In this document: piece by piece, positions 23,050 to 32,999 of the stretch
How the letters are laid out: each line of letters starts with the position of its first letter
How positions within the stretch are numbered: position 1 is the first letter of the stretch
NCBI RefSeq assembly: GCF_018873765.1
Contig: NC_057917.1
Coordinates: 55,176,464 to 55,240,463, forward strand
Source: Telopea speciosissima
Taxonomy: Eukaryota; Streptophyta; Magnoliopsida; Proteales; Proteaceae
Direction of reading: 5' to 3'
DNA: 64,000 nt
Program-made: the position numbers and the translations under genes
The notes under the pieces: model-generated
The model's input: the letters and a program-made list of their open reading frames with translations, nothing else
Databases searched by the model: none
What the model was told of the DNA's origin: nothing

Positions 23050-23521
23050 TGTTATTGGTGAAGCCTGATTTCAATCTAAAATGTGCAGTTGAGATCTTCG
23101 GAGGGCCATTTTGACCTCGAAACGATCTCGGATTGCCGAAAAATGGCGTACATCACCACCAAAGCTAAAGGCGATGAGTTGTGTTGGGCTCGTCGAGACC
23201 TTCAAAACGGTATATTTTGGGATATATATTATATTTTGGTCCGACCCTGTCCGATTTGTCAATTTCTAGGTCCAGGGGTATTTCTGTACTTCTACGGGTT
23301 AGGACTTCTCTATATAATGTTCTTATCTCTGAGAGGGCTGTAAGAGAGGTTTTGTAACATTTTCAGAGAATAGTAAAATTTATTCTGATTGCTCGGCCGT
23401 GGATGTAGCTTCCATTTTGGGGGTGAATCACGTAAATCCTGTGTGTTTGTGTGTGCTTGCTCTTCTCTGTTTTTTGTATTGCTTCTCCAAATCGCCACTT
23501 TTGGGCCTTGTTTTCTTAACA
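23050..23521 (+). mobile_element. Solo LTR, 472 bp, with 5-bp TSD
   Basis: Starts TGTTA and ends TTAACA, with the 5-bp duplication CCCCA on both sides (23045-23049 and 23522-23526). It contains a TATATAAT-like promoter (~23312) and an R-U5-like stretch with the motif GCTCGGCCGTGGATGTAGC. No internal region remains. It is a fossil LTR retrotransposon left by LTR-LTR recombination; the family (Copia likely) is inferred only from LTR size. Confidence 0.8.
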
Positions 23522-23984
23522 CCCCAAAGTTGATATAATCTAAATGAAATATCAATTTGGAACAAATCAATACCGTAGCACCTCCGTAACACCATCCACC
23601 TCCATGGTTCCACTTCCTCCATCACCACTCTCACATTCCCATCCCCGTTCGTACCTCCACCACCACCCACCTCCTCCCCATCCTCTGCCTCATCCGCCAC
23701 CACTGCCCAATCCTCATCCATAACCTCCCCTTCCTCTGCCTCCACCTATTACCACCTCCAACCCCGTGACCTCTTCCTTTTCTTCCAACCCTATGCCCAT
23801 TCCCTTCCCCTTTCCCACTGCCACTGCCACTTATTCCAGCTCCTCCTCCATCACTACCACCACCCCCCCTCCTTGGGCTTCACAATGATAGGATCAGGTT
23901 TACTTTTTTGCCCTCACCTAAACGTGGGTCTTCATTTAGCATGAATTTTGAATTATTATTAAATTACTCATTTATCCATATAGT
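23522..23984. other. C-rich, G-poor intergenic tract
   Basis: Plus-strand 23580-23880 is almost only C, T and A (CCACCTCC-type triplets). The minus strand therefore gives an acidic open frame, which is a composition effect. No gene is assigned. Confidence 0.5.
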
Positions 23985-23992
23985 ATTCTGAC

Positions 23993-24493
23993 TAAGAGTG
24001 TTAAATGGTTTATTTTGGTTCGGTGCAAATTTTTTAGGTAAAACCAAAATTGAACTATTTAATAAACGGTTTCATATGTTAAAATCGAAACCATTTATTA
24101 ATAACAGTTTCGGTTGAATCGGTTTTATAAGGTTTTTTTAATTTTTTTTATTCAAACAGCTACTTTCCATTACATGTCTTTTAAATTTTTTTTTTATTGA
24201 AATAGGAGTAAGAATTGAATATTTATATGTTTGTTTTTTTAAAGTTTATTTGTAATATTACATATTATTAATTATTAATTTATCACTACCATTAATGCTT
24301 AATTATTGCCACTACATATTACTAATATTTGTTTCAGTTTTAAATGGTTTATCATCAGTTGAAATGATTTGGTTCGGTTTAAACCGTTTAACTAAAAGGT
24401 CTCAATTTTAAAACCAAAACCAAATCATTTATTCGGCGTAAACAGCTTGGTTTGGTTTCAGTAAAAGATTTCAGTTTGATTCTGACAACCTTA
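23993..24493. mobile_element. Non-autonomous hAT element with 8-bp TSD
   Basis: The ends TAAGAGTGTTAAA and the complement-like TGACAACCTTA are flanked by the exact 8-bp duplication ATTCTGAC (23985-23992 and 24494-24501). The 501-bp AT-rich interior repeats 'TTTGGTTCGG/AAACCGTTTA' and has no coding. Confidence 0.87.
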
Positions 24494-24581
24494 ATTCTGA
24501 CCCATAAAATCATAATAAATGAACATTCAGATGCAGTTTATGATGGCCTATCCATTTCATCTCTGGTTAGCCCCTGATTGA

Positions 24582-24750
24582 AAGATTATCACCTCAATTT
24601 ACCTGCCCGTCAATTTCCTCAATTTCCTCTAATAGAGGGTGGTGGACCTTATCCGGGCAGTGTGTTCAGGCAGGGGGTAGGGTGATCATTTCCGTCCCCT
24701 ATTAGATGGAATTGAAGAAATTGAGGGCAGGTAAATTGAGGGGATAAAGA
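24582..24750. mobile_element. Foldback MITE, family C copy 1
   Basis: The inverted ends TTATCACCTCAATTTACCTG and CAGGTAAATTGAGGGGATAA surround a centre with CCGGGCAGTGTGTTC(A)GGCAG. The same centre occurs in the element at 32439-32752. Confidence 0.75.
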
Positions 24751-25121
24751 TCCAAACTCTGAAAGCCCAAGCTCTCTCATGGTAGTTTGAAATTCAAATG
24801 GGCTTTTATCATCCTAGCCCAAGTTACTGTCAGCCCATGCCCGTCCCATAAACCAGTATCCAAGATCAATTACTCAAAATTACTACTGCCTACGTGCCTA
24901 CATTAGGAGTAAAAAAACAAAAAAGCCCATAACATATTTTTAACATTGGAAAAGTATTCTTTATTAAACATCTGAGGTCAAGGGTTCAACCTGAATCTGG
25001 GTAGCCACAAAACTACACCGAAATTCACAAAAATAAACTATAGAAATTAAGACATCTGTCCTACCACCATTTTCCATATGAAAACTAAAACAGATTTGGG
25101 TTCTCTGAAGAGCAAAGCTGA

Positions 25122-25149
25122 TAGTAGCTAGCTAGCTAGCTAGCTAGCC
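25122..25149. repeat. AGCT tetranucleotide repeat
   Basis: About six TAGC units just downstream of the second PADRE gene, likely in its 3' UTR. Confidence 0.85.
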
Positions 25150-25167
25150 TAGAATCTTCACCTTCAA

Positions 25168-25659
25168 TCAGAGCCAATATGGAGTTTCAAGTATGGTATC
25201 CAATGCAGGCTTCCATGATCTCTCTCTGAAGTATCTTTTTGTGGGCTGTGGCTTTCTGTCTGGTGATTCCAATGTCTTAACTTCTGAAGGGAACATACAG
25301 AAATCACCCAAAACAGGAAATATCCTTCCAATGTTCTTAGAGCTTCCATGCTTTACAGCTCTGGAAGCTTTGTATGAGATAGATAACAACTCCTCATTAG
25401 TAAGAACAGAGTAGAGCAAATCCATGGGAAGAATGAAGTAGAGCTGGCGCTTTTCCAGTTTTTCATCTGCTGCTAGGCCCGGAATCCGGTGACCCACCTT
25501 GAGATCTCTGGAGTTACACACGAATTGCCTTGGGTTCTCTAGCATCAGCTCAGCTACTTTAATTGGTCTTGTGTACATCTCTAATCTCCCATCACTGAAC
25601 AAAACCTTCACTGCTCCACCTGAGATAATTGTAGGAGCACAAGATGTGCTATTCCCCAT
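25168..25659 (-). CDS. PADRE-domain (DUF4228) protein, second paralogue
   Basis: An intact single-exon frame of 163 residues starting MGNSTSC at 25659, again a Gly-2 myristoylation signal with a neighbouring Cys. The PADRE core spans about residues 16-105 (VKVLFSDGRLEMY, VAELMLENPRQFVCNSRDL, LYFILPMDLLYSVLTNEEL). The tail holds the conserved KPALDTILETP motif, corresponding to KPLLETITEEP in the 9-kb paralogue. Family members are plant-specific stress-responsive proteins of unknown activity. Core similarity to the first copy is modest, so any duplication is old. The leader contains long GA runs (25673-25692). Confidence 0.9.
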   Translation of the reverse strand: MGNSTSCAPTIISGGAVKVLFSDGRLEMYTRPIKVAELMLENPRQFVCNSRDLKVGHRIPGLAADEKLEKRQLYFILPMDLLYSVLTNEELLSISYKASRAVKHGSSKNIGRIFPVLGDFCMFPSEVKTLESPDRKPQPTKRYFRERSWKPALDTILETPYWL

Positions 25660-25672
25660 GATTTTGTGTTGG

Positions 25673-25883
25673 AGAGAGAGAGAGAGAGAGAGTAGTGAAA
25701 TGGGTATTAGTCTGAAATTCTGATTTGATGCTGATATATATGATGTAGAAGATGGTGACTGAATTTGAGAGAGAGAGAGAGAGTAGTGAAATGATTATAA
25801 GCTTGAATTGAGATTGATATGAGTGTGTAGAAGGTTATGAATGAATTTAAGAATGAGAGAGAGTGAGAGAGAGAGAGAGAGAG
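25673..25883. repeat. Three GA-repeat tracts upstream of the second PADRE gene
   Basis: GA runs lie at about 25673-25692, 25768-25783 and 25854-25883, in the leader and proximal promoter (CT-rich on the coding strand). The two nearer tracts lie in a repeated segment (GAGAGTAGTGAAATG twice), so the promoter has a local duplication. A TATATAT stretch at 25733-25743 could be the TATA element. Confidence 0.7.
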
Positions 25884-26978
25884 ATCCCATTCAAGTGGGT
25901 AGTGTACGTACTATTTTAGTAATGGAAGCACATGGTGAGGCATGGACAAAGGTTTAGGCAGTGTAGTATAGTTCACTTAAGGACACAGCCAACCAAATGA
26001 TAAGACATGGAAACAAGGATTTTCTACAAGAAAATGATTCATATTTCACTCTTGCGTGGGTCACCTAACCCTAATTTAGTGCTTTCTAACAAGAAAAAAA
26101 AAACAAAAAAGAAAAAATAAAAGGGAATCGGTTAAATGGGTCCCACATTGAACTTATTTTCAAATATGTGAGAATAGCTTCTCACTAGCTAGGTAGCAAA
26201 ACCCTGCCAGATCTTCTCTAGGTAGAGGGTCTCTTTCAAAGATCAGCTTGGTGTTCCTGGCTTAAACTTCAAATTAAACCATCCTTAGATTAGAGAGATT
26301 ACAGATCGATCTGTTCCTTATAATGGCACTCACAGTATCATTGCCCCTGTTATAACATGGGAGATATTGTTGCAAGTCAGTGGTTGTAACTTCCAAAGAG
26401 ACCTTAATATTGCTTGTTTATGAAGAATCTCTCATCTAGCTAGCCTAATTCAATTATTAACATCTAGGATTTGTTAATTTATTGTGATGGATTTAGCTTT
26501 TGGAAGTTAAGGGCTGGATTAATGAATATATATATTTTGTCATCTTGAGATTCGAAGACAATAAATTGAAGGGAAGGACAGGAATTGCAAGAGAAAAAAA
26601 AGCATAAACGGTAGTTAGGTTGTTGGTTAGCAGACTCGATCAACATAATCTTGGTATAGCATCAAGAGCCATTCATTGAGGGTTTTGACAATTTTGTAGC
26701 TTTGGCAAATCATCTAACCACCAAAATCCTTTTTTGAAGGAGGGGAAGAGAGATGTTTTTTTTTTAAAAATTTATGGGGGAGAGGTTTTCTGATGACACG
26801 AGAGTTTAGTTTCTCACCAATAGATGTCGATGAAAGGCATTTAATGTGGAGAGAGAATGTGGGGTCCATGGCATAGAATGTAAGGGGTCCTTCTAGCATG
26901 TGGGGGTGTTCTTTATTTTTCTTTCTTTACTTCCCTTTTTTGAAAAACTCAAAAAGAGAAAATAAAAATAGGAAAGCA
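25884..26978. other. Intergenic DNA upstream of the second PADRE gene
   Basis: AT-rich, with no frame of note and no repeat recognised. The proximal part presumably holds the PADRE promoter. Confidence 0.45.
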
Positions 26979-27132
26979 GTTCTCTGTCAGGGAGTGTGGC
27001 CTACGCCAACACTCCCATGAGTCTATCTCTCTCCTCCTTAAAACAAGGGAGCAGAAGTGTCTTTTCACATGGGGAGGAGAGAGATAGACTCATAGGAGTG
27101 CTAGCGTAGGCCACACTTCCGGATAGAGAACT
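26979..27132. mobile_element. Foldback MITE with long near-perfect arms
   Basis: The left arm (GTTCTCTGTCAGGGAGTGTG... GAGTCTATCTCTCTCCTCC) pairs with the right arm (GGAGGAGAGAGATAGACTC... GGATAGAGAAC) over ~56 bp with few mismatches and a ~35-base loop. The outer ends resemble those of the repeat at 61815-61965. Confidence 0.82.
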
Positions 27133-28753
27133 TTTTCCCATAAAAATATATGGAGAGCCATGACTGATGTACCCGTGAACATGACACCTTGACCCTGTTG
27201 AAGGCTCCCTCTTCATTTATAAATCACATTTGAACAAAATTCTAGTATACATATTGTGATTGCAGTTTTTTAAGGTCGACCAGGGCAAAGCCCTTTTTTA
27301 TGGCAATCCTCAGCCCCACTTGAACCCAGCCTGCAGGGTAAGAAAAGGTTTGTTGATGGGTATCTGATTATCAATTGAGGCGAGGCTTGGCTTGGGTAAG
27401 CATTTCCCTTCCAATTCATCAAATTTCTTGGCTAACATGTTTAGAAAAACTCATTCTCATGGACCCATTTAGCTAGGAGGCCATTTTGAATCACATACGC
27501 AGTTAGTTTTGGCAAACTAACCATTTGATTAATTGCACACTTTATGGATTAATCACGTGTCAAATTTCAGACTTGCATTCAATCAAATCTTCTCATGTTA
27601 ATGTGTGCACCGTCCAGGTTCCTAAATTTCTAAAGCTTTGTTTTGCCACTTGGTGAATTCCATTTGAATTGAAACTTGAATGTAAGCATGATCTTGGGGT
27701 AAAGTAATTTCCATATGATTGCCTTGTAGAAGTAGTCTACCATGTCGAACCACATAAATTTTGTATCTTTGCAGCTTATTCTTTTCCGTGTTTATGTTGA
27801 TTTTTTTGCTTTGGATTCATATGTGCCGATTGCATGGGATGATTATTTGCCACAGATATTACCCCTTGTGTCCCACCCATTGCAGAGAAATATCAAAACC
27901 AAAGTTTCAATGATGAAAAAGGAATGAGCATTCCTTCAGCCTCGGTGAATGGGAATTCGTTCATCGAAGCAGTTTCAAATGCGTAAGGGATATCAGAGGC
28001 AATTTTGGGGAACATATTAAAACCTATAAGGATTTGAACCCTAAAATGTATGGTGGCACAACATTCACCGGTTGGTGAAGGGAAACTTAGTCCAATGAAA
28101 AATATAATAAATCCAGTCAAAGAATTTTATCACTACTCCATGCATGTGGCATGGTTTAAAGTAGCGGGATTGGATTGCCCGTATCAGGTGATCCCTATCG
28201 GCATCACTAACCATCAATCCTAATACTTAGTGGATCTTGTATCGCTGGAATGATACAGACCAGGGTAAACTGTTAAAAAATCCCCACATTGCTTCATTCC
28301 TCCAAGAGTTCCACCACCACAACAAGCACTAGATGTGTTTAAGAAACCTGTTCAATGAAAAATAGTAACGCTAGCTCAAACAAATGCAAAGGGATCCAAA
28401 AGTATGGACTACCATTAAAAGCGCTTATGAATTTGAGCCAGCTTAATATTATTAATCTACTTGGTAAATATTGAATGGTGTTGTTAAATAAAGTGAGGTA
28501 GTCTACAAAATACCACTTGGGGATCCAACCCTAAAACCTTAAGGCATATAGATGGAGATGACCCAATGGTAAGGACATCTTAAGAAATACAATAACAAAT
28601 GGACATGGTTGTAATATCATGTTAAATAAAATGAGAAAACTCACAAAATACCAAATAAGGTCTGACCCAAAAAGGCATAGAGATTTTTATTTTTTAGGTA
28701 AAATGAGATAGAGATTGACCCAGGGTATATTAAGACACATCGAAGGTCCTAGC
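27133..28753. other. Intergenic DNA downstream of the GDSL gene
   Basis: No intact gene. It contains a short GDSL exon-3 relic (27840-27925). Around 28480-28720 there is an imperfect duplication of a segment with 'ACAAAATACCA' and 'CCCA(A/G)'. The missing last exon of the GDSL gene would be expected here and was not found. Confidence 0.5.
27840..27925 (-). pseudogene. Relic of a duplicated GDSL exon-3 acceptor region
   Basis: On the minus strand, GAAACTTTGGTTTTGATAT, then TTCTCTGCAATGGGTG and GGGGTAATATCTGT match the 3' end of intron 2 and the start of exon 3 of the GDSL gene (29955-30025) over ~75 bp. The rest of the exon is not recognisable. This suggests a decayed partial tandem copy. Confidence 0.5.
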
Positions 28754-29448
28754 TAGGGGTGTAAGTTTGGCCCTGTCGGCCCGGGCCCATCCTGAGCCCG
28801 AACAGGGCCTGAGCTGGATTTTTCAACCTTGAGGGCAGGTTAGGGTTGAAATTTTCGGGCCCTAGGTCAGGGTTGGGCTGGGCCAATGTTAAGGCTTCGG
28901 GCTAAGCCCAACCTGACCCAACCCTGTGTTAGGTTATGCTTTACAAGTTATTGTTTACATTTTACAATTTTTGTTTAGTATCTAATTATCTATTGGTTTT
29001 ATAAAAAAAAAACTAATTATCTATTGAATGAAAATATTTACAATTTTAAGATTGGGCTAAGTTTTTTAATCCAAAGAAAAGTCTAATAGTCAATTGAGTA
29101 TGGAACAAACCAACACCCTATCACATGTGTCTCATTTTTATTTTTTTTTTATGAAAATTTGTCTTATTTTTTAATGCATAGGATGACGTAAATGACAAAT
29201 AAGGAGGGCACGTCAGGTCCAACCAAACCCTAGCAAAAATCAGGGTCAACCTAGCCCTTGGGTCAATCAGGGCCGACCCGATCAGGGTCAATTAGGGTCG
29301 AGCTGGGCTGGGCTAAGGCCGACAGGGTTAGGCCCGGCCTGGGCTGAGATATCTCAATTCGGCCTAGGGCCGGGTTGGGCTTGGGTTGAGCTAGGAGGAC
29401 TTAGGGTTGGTCTAGGATTTTAAAAAACCCGACCCTATTTCACCCCTA
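28754..29448. mobile_element. Non-autonomous hAT element with 8-bp TSD
   Basis: The ends are TAGGGGTGTAAGTTT and ...ATTTCACCCCTA. The flanking duplication is GTCCTAGC (28746-28753) and GTCCTAGT (29449-29456), 7 of 8 matching. The 695-bp interior is rich in GGGCC/GGGTTGGGC repeats and has no coding. It lies 54 bp beyond the last visible GDSL exon. Confidence 0.85.
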
Positions 29449-30244
29449 GTCCTAGTGTTGATAACGGATATGGGACTATACCTCTATAACTTTATATCTT
29501 ACCGTAGCGTTTGGTAGTTGCACGGAATAGTTGCACAATGTCATAAACTGCTCCATATACACCCAGGGTGCCAGAACATTTACGAGGCATGCCCTTAACA
29601 ATACCTTCAAGGTCCAAGTTGTTTCTTATGGCCATCTGGTTCATCTTCTCATAACACTGATCTATGGGTGCACCAGGCAAAAGTGCTCTTGCTGGAACAC
29701 AACCAACACAGCCGAGTGAAATGATGCCAAACCTGCGAGCCCCAAGCTGGTAAGTCTGATTGATCCACTTCTCTACTTCCACCAACATGGCATCTGAAAA
29801 AGCTTCAGGACTGAGCTTTGTGGTTTTAAAAGGTGAAAAGTAGTTGAAGATGTCATTAGACCCAGCTTCGAAGAGGAAGAGAGACTTCTGGACAAGTTTC
29901 TTATCCATTTGGTTCGACTTCATCAATGTCTCGAACTGTTCTAGTTGATCGTTGATAGATATCACCCCCTGCGGACACCCATTGTAGAGAAAGATCAAAA
30001 CCAAAGTTTCAATATTGATAAATAACAAAGCAGGCCTAAGACTAAACTACATTAATAATAATGGCTTAAATATCGACTGCAAAACGGATCATTGTGGCCG
30101 AGGCTGGCCTGAAAGTGAGATGCCGTGTATTGATTAGGGTTTTAGGTATCAGTATTGTATCAACAAATATGTATCGGTATTGACGGAGATCAATCAATGC
30201 CAATAAGAGTAACGATACTTACTGATTGTATCAGCCAAAAGATG

Positions 30245-30434
30245 GGGAAAAATTTTGCTGCTACAAGGCTAGCAGCCTAGGAAATGAAATAATTCATTTT
30301 TCCTTTGGGTTCATAAATACCCTCCTAGGTTTTATTGTTTTCTAAAATACCACATCCCGTTTCCCTTGGCTGCCAGTCTTGTAGCAGGTACATTTTTGCT
30401 GATGTGCTACAAATGTAGCAGCAAATTTCATCCC
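30245..30434. mobile_element. MITE with 8-bp TSD in GDSL intron 2
   Basis: The ends GGGAAAAATTTTGCTGCTAC and GTAGCAGCAAATTTCATCCC are inverted. Exact duplications AAAAGATG flank it (30237-30244 and 30435-30442). The 8-bp duplication suggests hAT. Confidence 0.82.
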
Positions 30435-30451
30435 AAAAGATGTATTTTTTT

Positions 30452-30606
30452 GGGAAAAAGATCTCTACTTGGTGGTGTTTCCTACACCCTCTCATAGGGC
30501 ACTGTGAAATGATGCCTCTGCCCCCTAGGTAGATGCCCAGATGTGCTCCCCCAGTGGCCTAGATGCTTGTATAGAGACCATGCGACCAAGTAGAGATCTC
30601 TTACCC
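30452..30606. mobile_element. MITE in GDSL intron 2
   Basis: The ends GGGAAAAAGATCTCTACTTG and CAAGTAGAGATCTCTTACCC are inverted. The 155-bp centre contains GCCCCCTAGGTAGATGCCC. The flanks are T-rich, so the target duplication is ambiguous. Confidence 0.78.
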
Positions 30607-32250
30607 TTTTTTTATTATTATTATTATCATTGAAAATTGGTTTTTTTATTTCAAATTAATCTAATATAGCCGATTATTACCAATATCAGCATTAGTAGCA
30701 ATAATGACCGATATGGTACTGATGTTCTGTTATATAACCTAGGTAACATTGAAAATTTGCTGTCTTGAATTATGAGATACCATGCCGATAATGTATCGGT
30801 GACAAGGTACGAACAAGTAATAAATAGTTAAAAAATCCATTTTTAAAGGAGAATCAGGGGCAAAATTATTTGATACTACCGATCCAATATCATGTCGGTT
30901 TCCGAATTGACTGATACCCATTCTGATACCGTTATTAAAACCATGGTGGAATCACATGATCCTGATTCAAGAGCGATCTCATATCGATGGATCGGTTTAG
31001 GCCAAAGGTAGAAAGATTAAAAAAACCTGTTTTTTTAATGGAAACCAGAGGTATATATGCCTGACCCAAACCGAGAAGGGTCGATTCAGATTGATACTGA
31101 TCCGATATGATCCCTAAAACAATGCTGGCTGGACTTAAGATTGGGGGGAAAAAAAAATCTTCTGCACTGCCATCACTGGTGTACGTCGAGCTCAAGAAGA
31201 AAGAAAAAAAAAAACTGGGTTAATTGAGCTCATATTGTTGGATAAAACATTTTTCATGTGTCGAGCTCTCAAGCCCAACCTGCAAGGCATCGCAAAATGA
31301 AGGAATTGCAGAGGATTTCAATCCTAAGATTGAAACCTGCAATGCAAATATGCAATATAAGGAGAGAGAGAGAGAGTGTATTGAAGCTTACATGCATATT
31401 CTTTGTTAGTTTCCCGAAAGACACCGCTGCCGGCACTGGCGAAGTTGATGCCGTTGGACGGATAATCCTTCTGGCTGCCATTAACGACTTCCATCTCTAC
31501 TTGCAGATATGGTTGCTGAAGATCGATGCCCAGGTACTCCGCTGCATGCATAACATTTGCTTAATTATATAACTTTATTTTTATTTTTTATTTTTTTTAT
31601 ATATTTGATTTGATCATGAGAACATATATAAGCAAGATCACATTCATGTATCAAAATTCAAATTAAATGAACTAATTAATTAAAAAGATTGGATTTATTA
31701 ATTAATTAATTAAATGGGTAACATACGTACAGAGGAAGTCGACCACTGTTCTGCCATTAGTGAATCTTCCAGTGGGGTGGTGGAAGAAACTGGACCCGTA
31801 AGGTGGAAAATCGGCCTGCATTGTGCAGTTCTTTATGAAATGATTGTTTCCGGCGTCTAAAATGGAGTCTCCAAACGTGAAAATTGTCTCAACATTGTAT
31901 GAAGATGCCATAGATGATGATGATGATGATGATGAGGCGATGATCAATAAGTGGGTTAGAAGAACTAGCAAGAGAGAGATTGTGAGTGAAACCAGCTTTT
32001 CCATCTCTACTCTTTTTCAACTAAATAATCTTAAGTTTGGCTTTGGCAGTTCGAAACACAAGTCTCTATTAAAGAGCTACAAAGAGAGAGAGAGAGAGAA
32101 AGAGAGTTAAGGAAAACGCGAGCAAAATGGAAGCAGGGGTGTACGGTGGTGAGTGTGTTTGGTAAAGTTTAGAAAAGGTTTCAGCCTTTCAGGGACGAAA
32201 GTTGGGATCTCTCAGGGATAACCCCTGCCATGTTGCAAGGGAAGCAATTT

Positions 32251-32418
32251 GGATCCTCTACTGTCGAGCTGCCCTGCAGGATGGTACTGTCGAGACACAG
32301 CGAGGTGGTGAATGATCGCCTTACCCCTGCTCGGGCAAGGCACTTGAACAGGGGTAAGGCAGTCATTCTCTGCCTAGCTGTGTCTCGGCAGTACCGTCTT
32401 GCCGGGCAGCTCGACAGA
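32251..32418. mobile_element. Foldback MITE, family A copy 2
   Basis: Same hairpin as at 13257-13432: GGATCCTCTACTGTCGAGCT, then GGATGGTACTGTCGAGACAC, with the arms inverted around a GGGGTAAGGC centre. It lies ~250 bp upstream of the GDSL start codon, in its promoter region. Confidence 0.8.
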
Positions 32419-32438
32419 AAAGTGAAAGAGAAACGGAA

Positions 32439-32752
32439 AATTATCTCCTCAAGTTCTTTGCCCTGTCCAGTTCCCCAATGCCTCTAATAAGGAGTGCAGC
32501 CGTGCAGGAATTGTTCACATAGGTGAACGTACGTGAACAACTTACAGCCGTTCAGATGGAATCTATTTTGTGGGAATATTCCATCTAAACAGCTGTGAGT
32601 TATTTACGTACGCTCACATATGTGAACATTCATCCCCTCTCTTATAAGGTGGGTGGGCCCCACCCGGGCAGAGTGTTCGGACAGGGGTCATTGTACCCCC
32701 TTTTTAGAGGCACTAGGGAACTGGGCCGGGTAGGGACCTTGAGAGGATAAAT
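32439..32752. mobile_element. Nested foldback MITEs (family C copy 2 with an insertion)
   Basis: The outer inverted ends are ATTATCTCCTCAAG and CTTGAGAGGATAAAT, with inner CAGTTCCC(C/T)A(A/G)TGCCTCTA arms and a GCCCCACCCGGGCAGAGTGT centre like 24582-24750. Inside, 32493-32643 is a second hairpin (TGTTCACATAGGTGAACGTA with its partner, arms of ~55 bp), flanked by ATAAGG on both sides, so it inserted into the first. Confidence 0.75.
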
Positions 32753-32999
32753 TTGCATTTCTTGTAATATATAGCTCTCCTTTAGAGAATTTTCTGTATT
32801 TCCCTTGCAATCAATTATTAAAACTGATTTTTCTTGTAAAATATATTTTATTTTTTAGGAAAAAATATTTGTATTTCTCTCGTAACCAAACATAATAGTG
32901 ACATACATCATTGCAACGAGATGGATGTCAAAAAGCAAGGGAATATTTAGGACCTTCAACAAGTAATAATGACCTTAGCTCTCATTTTCCAAATGGCAT

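Larger units (their letters stand above)
29503..32004 (-). pseudogene. GDSL-type esterase/lipase (GLIP6-like), last exon missing
   Basis: Three exons are seen: 31731-32004, 31396-31541 and 29503-29968, giving 295 residues. A signal peptide (MEKLVSLTISLLLVLLTHLL) precedes block I with the catalytic Ser (IFTFGDSILDAGNN). Next come QADFPPYGSSFFHHPTGRFT, INFASAGSG and block III LFEAGSNDIFNYF. The protein is close to Arabidopsis GLIP6 in layout. The third exon ends at RYG with a good donor (GTAAGATA). The following ~65 residues, with the catalytic Asp/His block (WD-YHPTE), were not found, and a hAT element sits in that place. Exon 2 joins exon 3 in frame only with a GC donor after NKEY; the nearby GT donor shifts the frame. 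Family members are secreted lipases in extracellular or vacuolar lipid metabolism and defence. The gene is intact otherwise, so the final exon might be very diverged rather than lost. Confidence 0.75.

Noticed and set aside
23428-23745. Minus-strand acidic open frame of 105 residues
   Set aside because: It results from CCACCTCC-type low-complexity sequence and has no domain or start context.
27893-28120. Minus-strand frame with ECCAT and NEFPFTEAE, considered as the missing last GDSL exon
   Set aside because: The spacing between the Cys pair and the NEF-like part is too long, the HPTE motif is absent, and part of the frame overlaps the duplicated intron 2/exon 3 segment.
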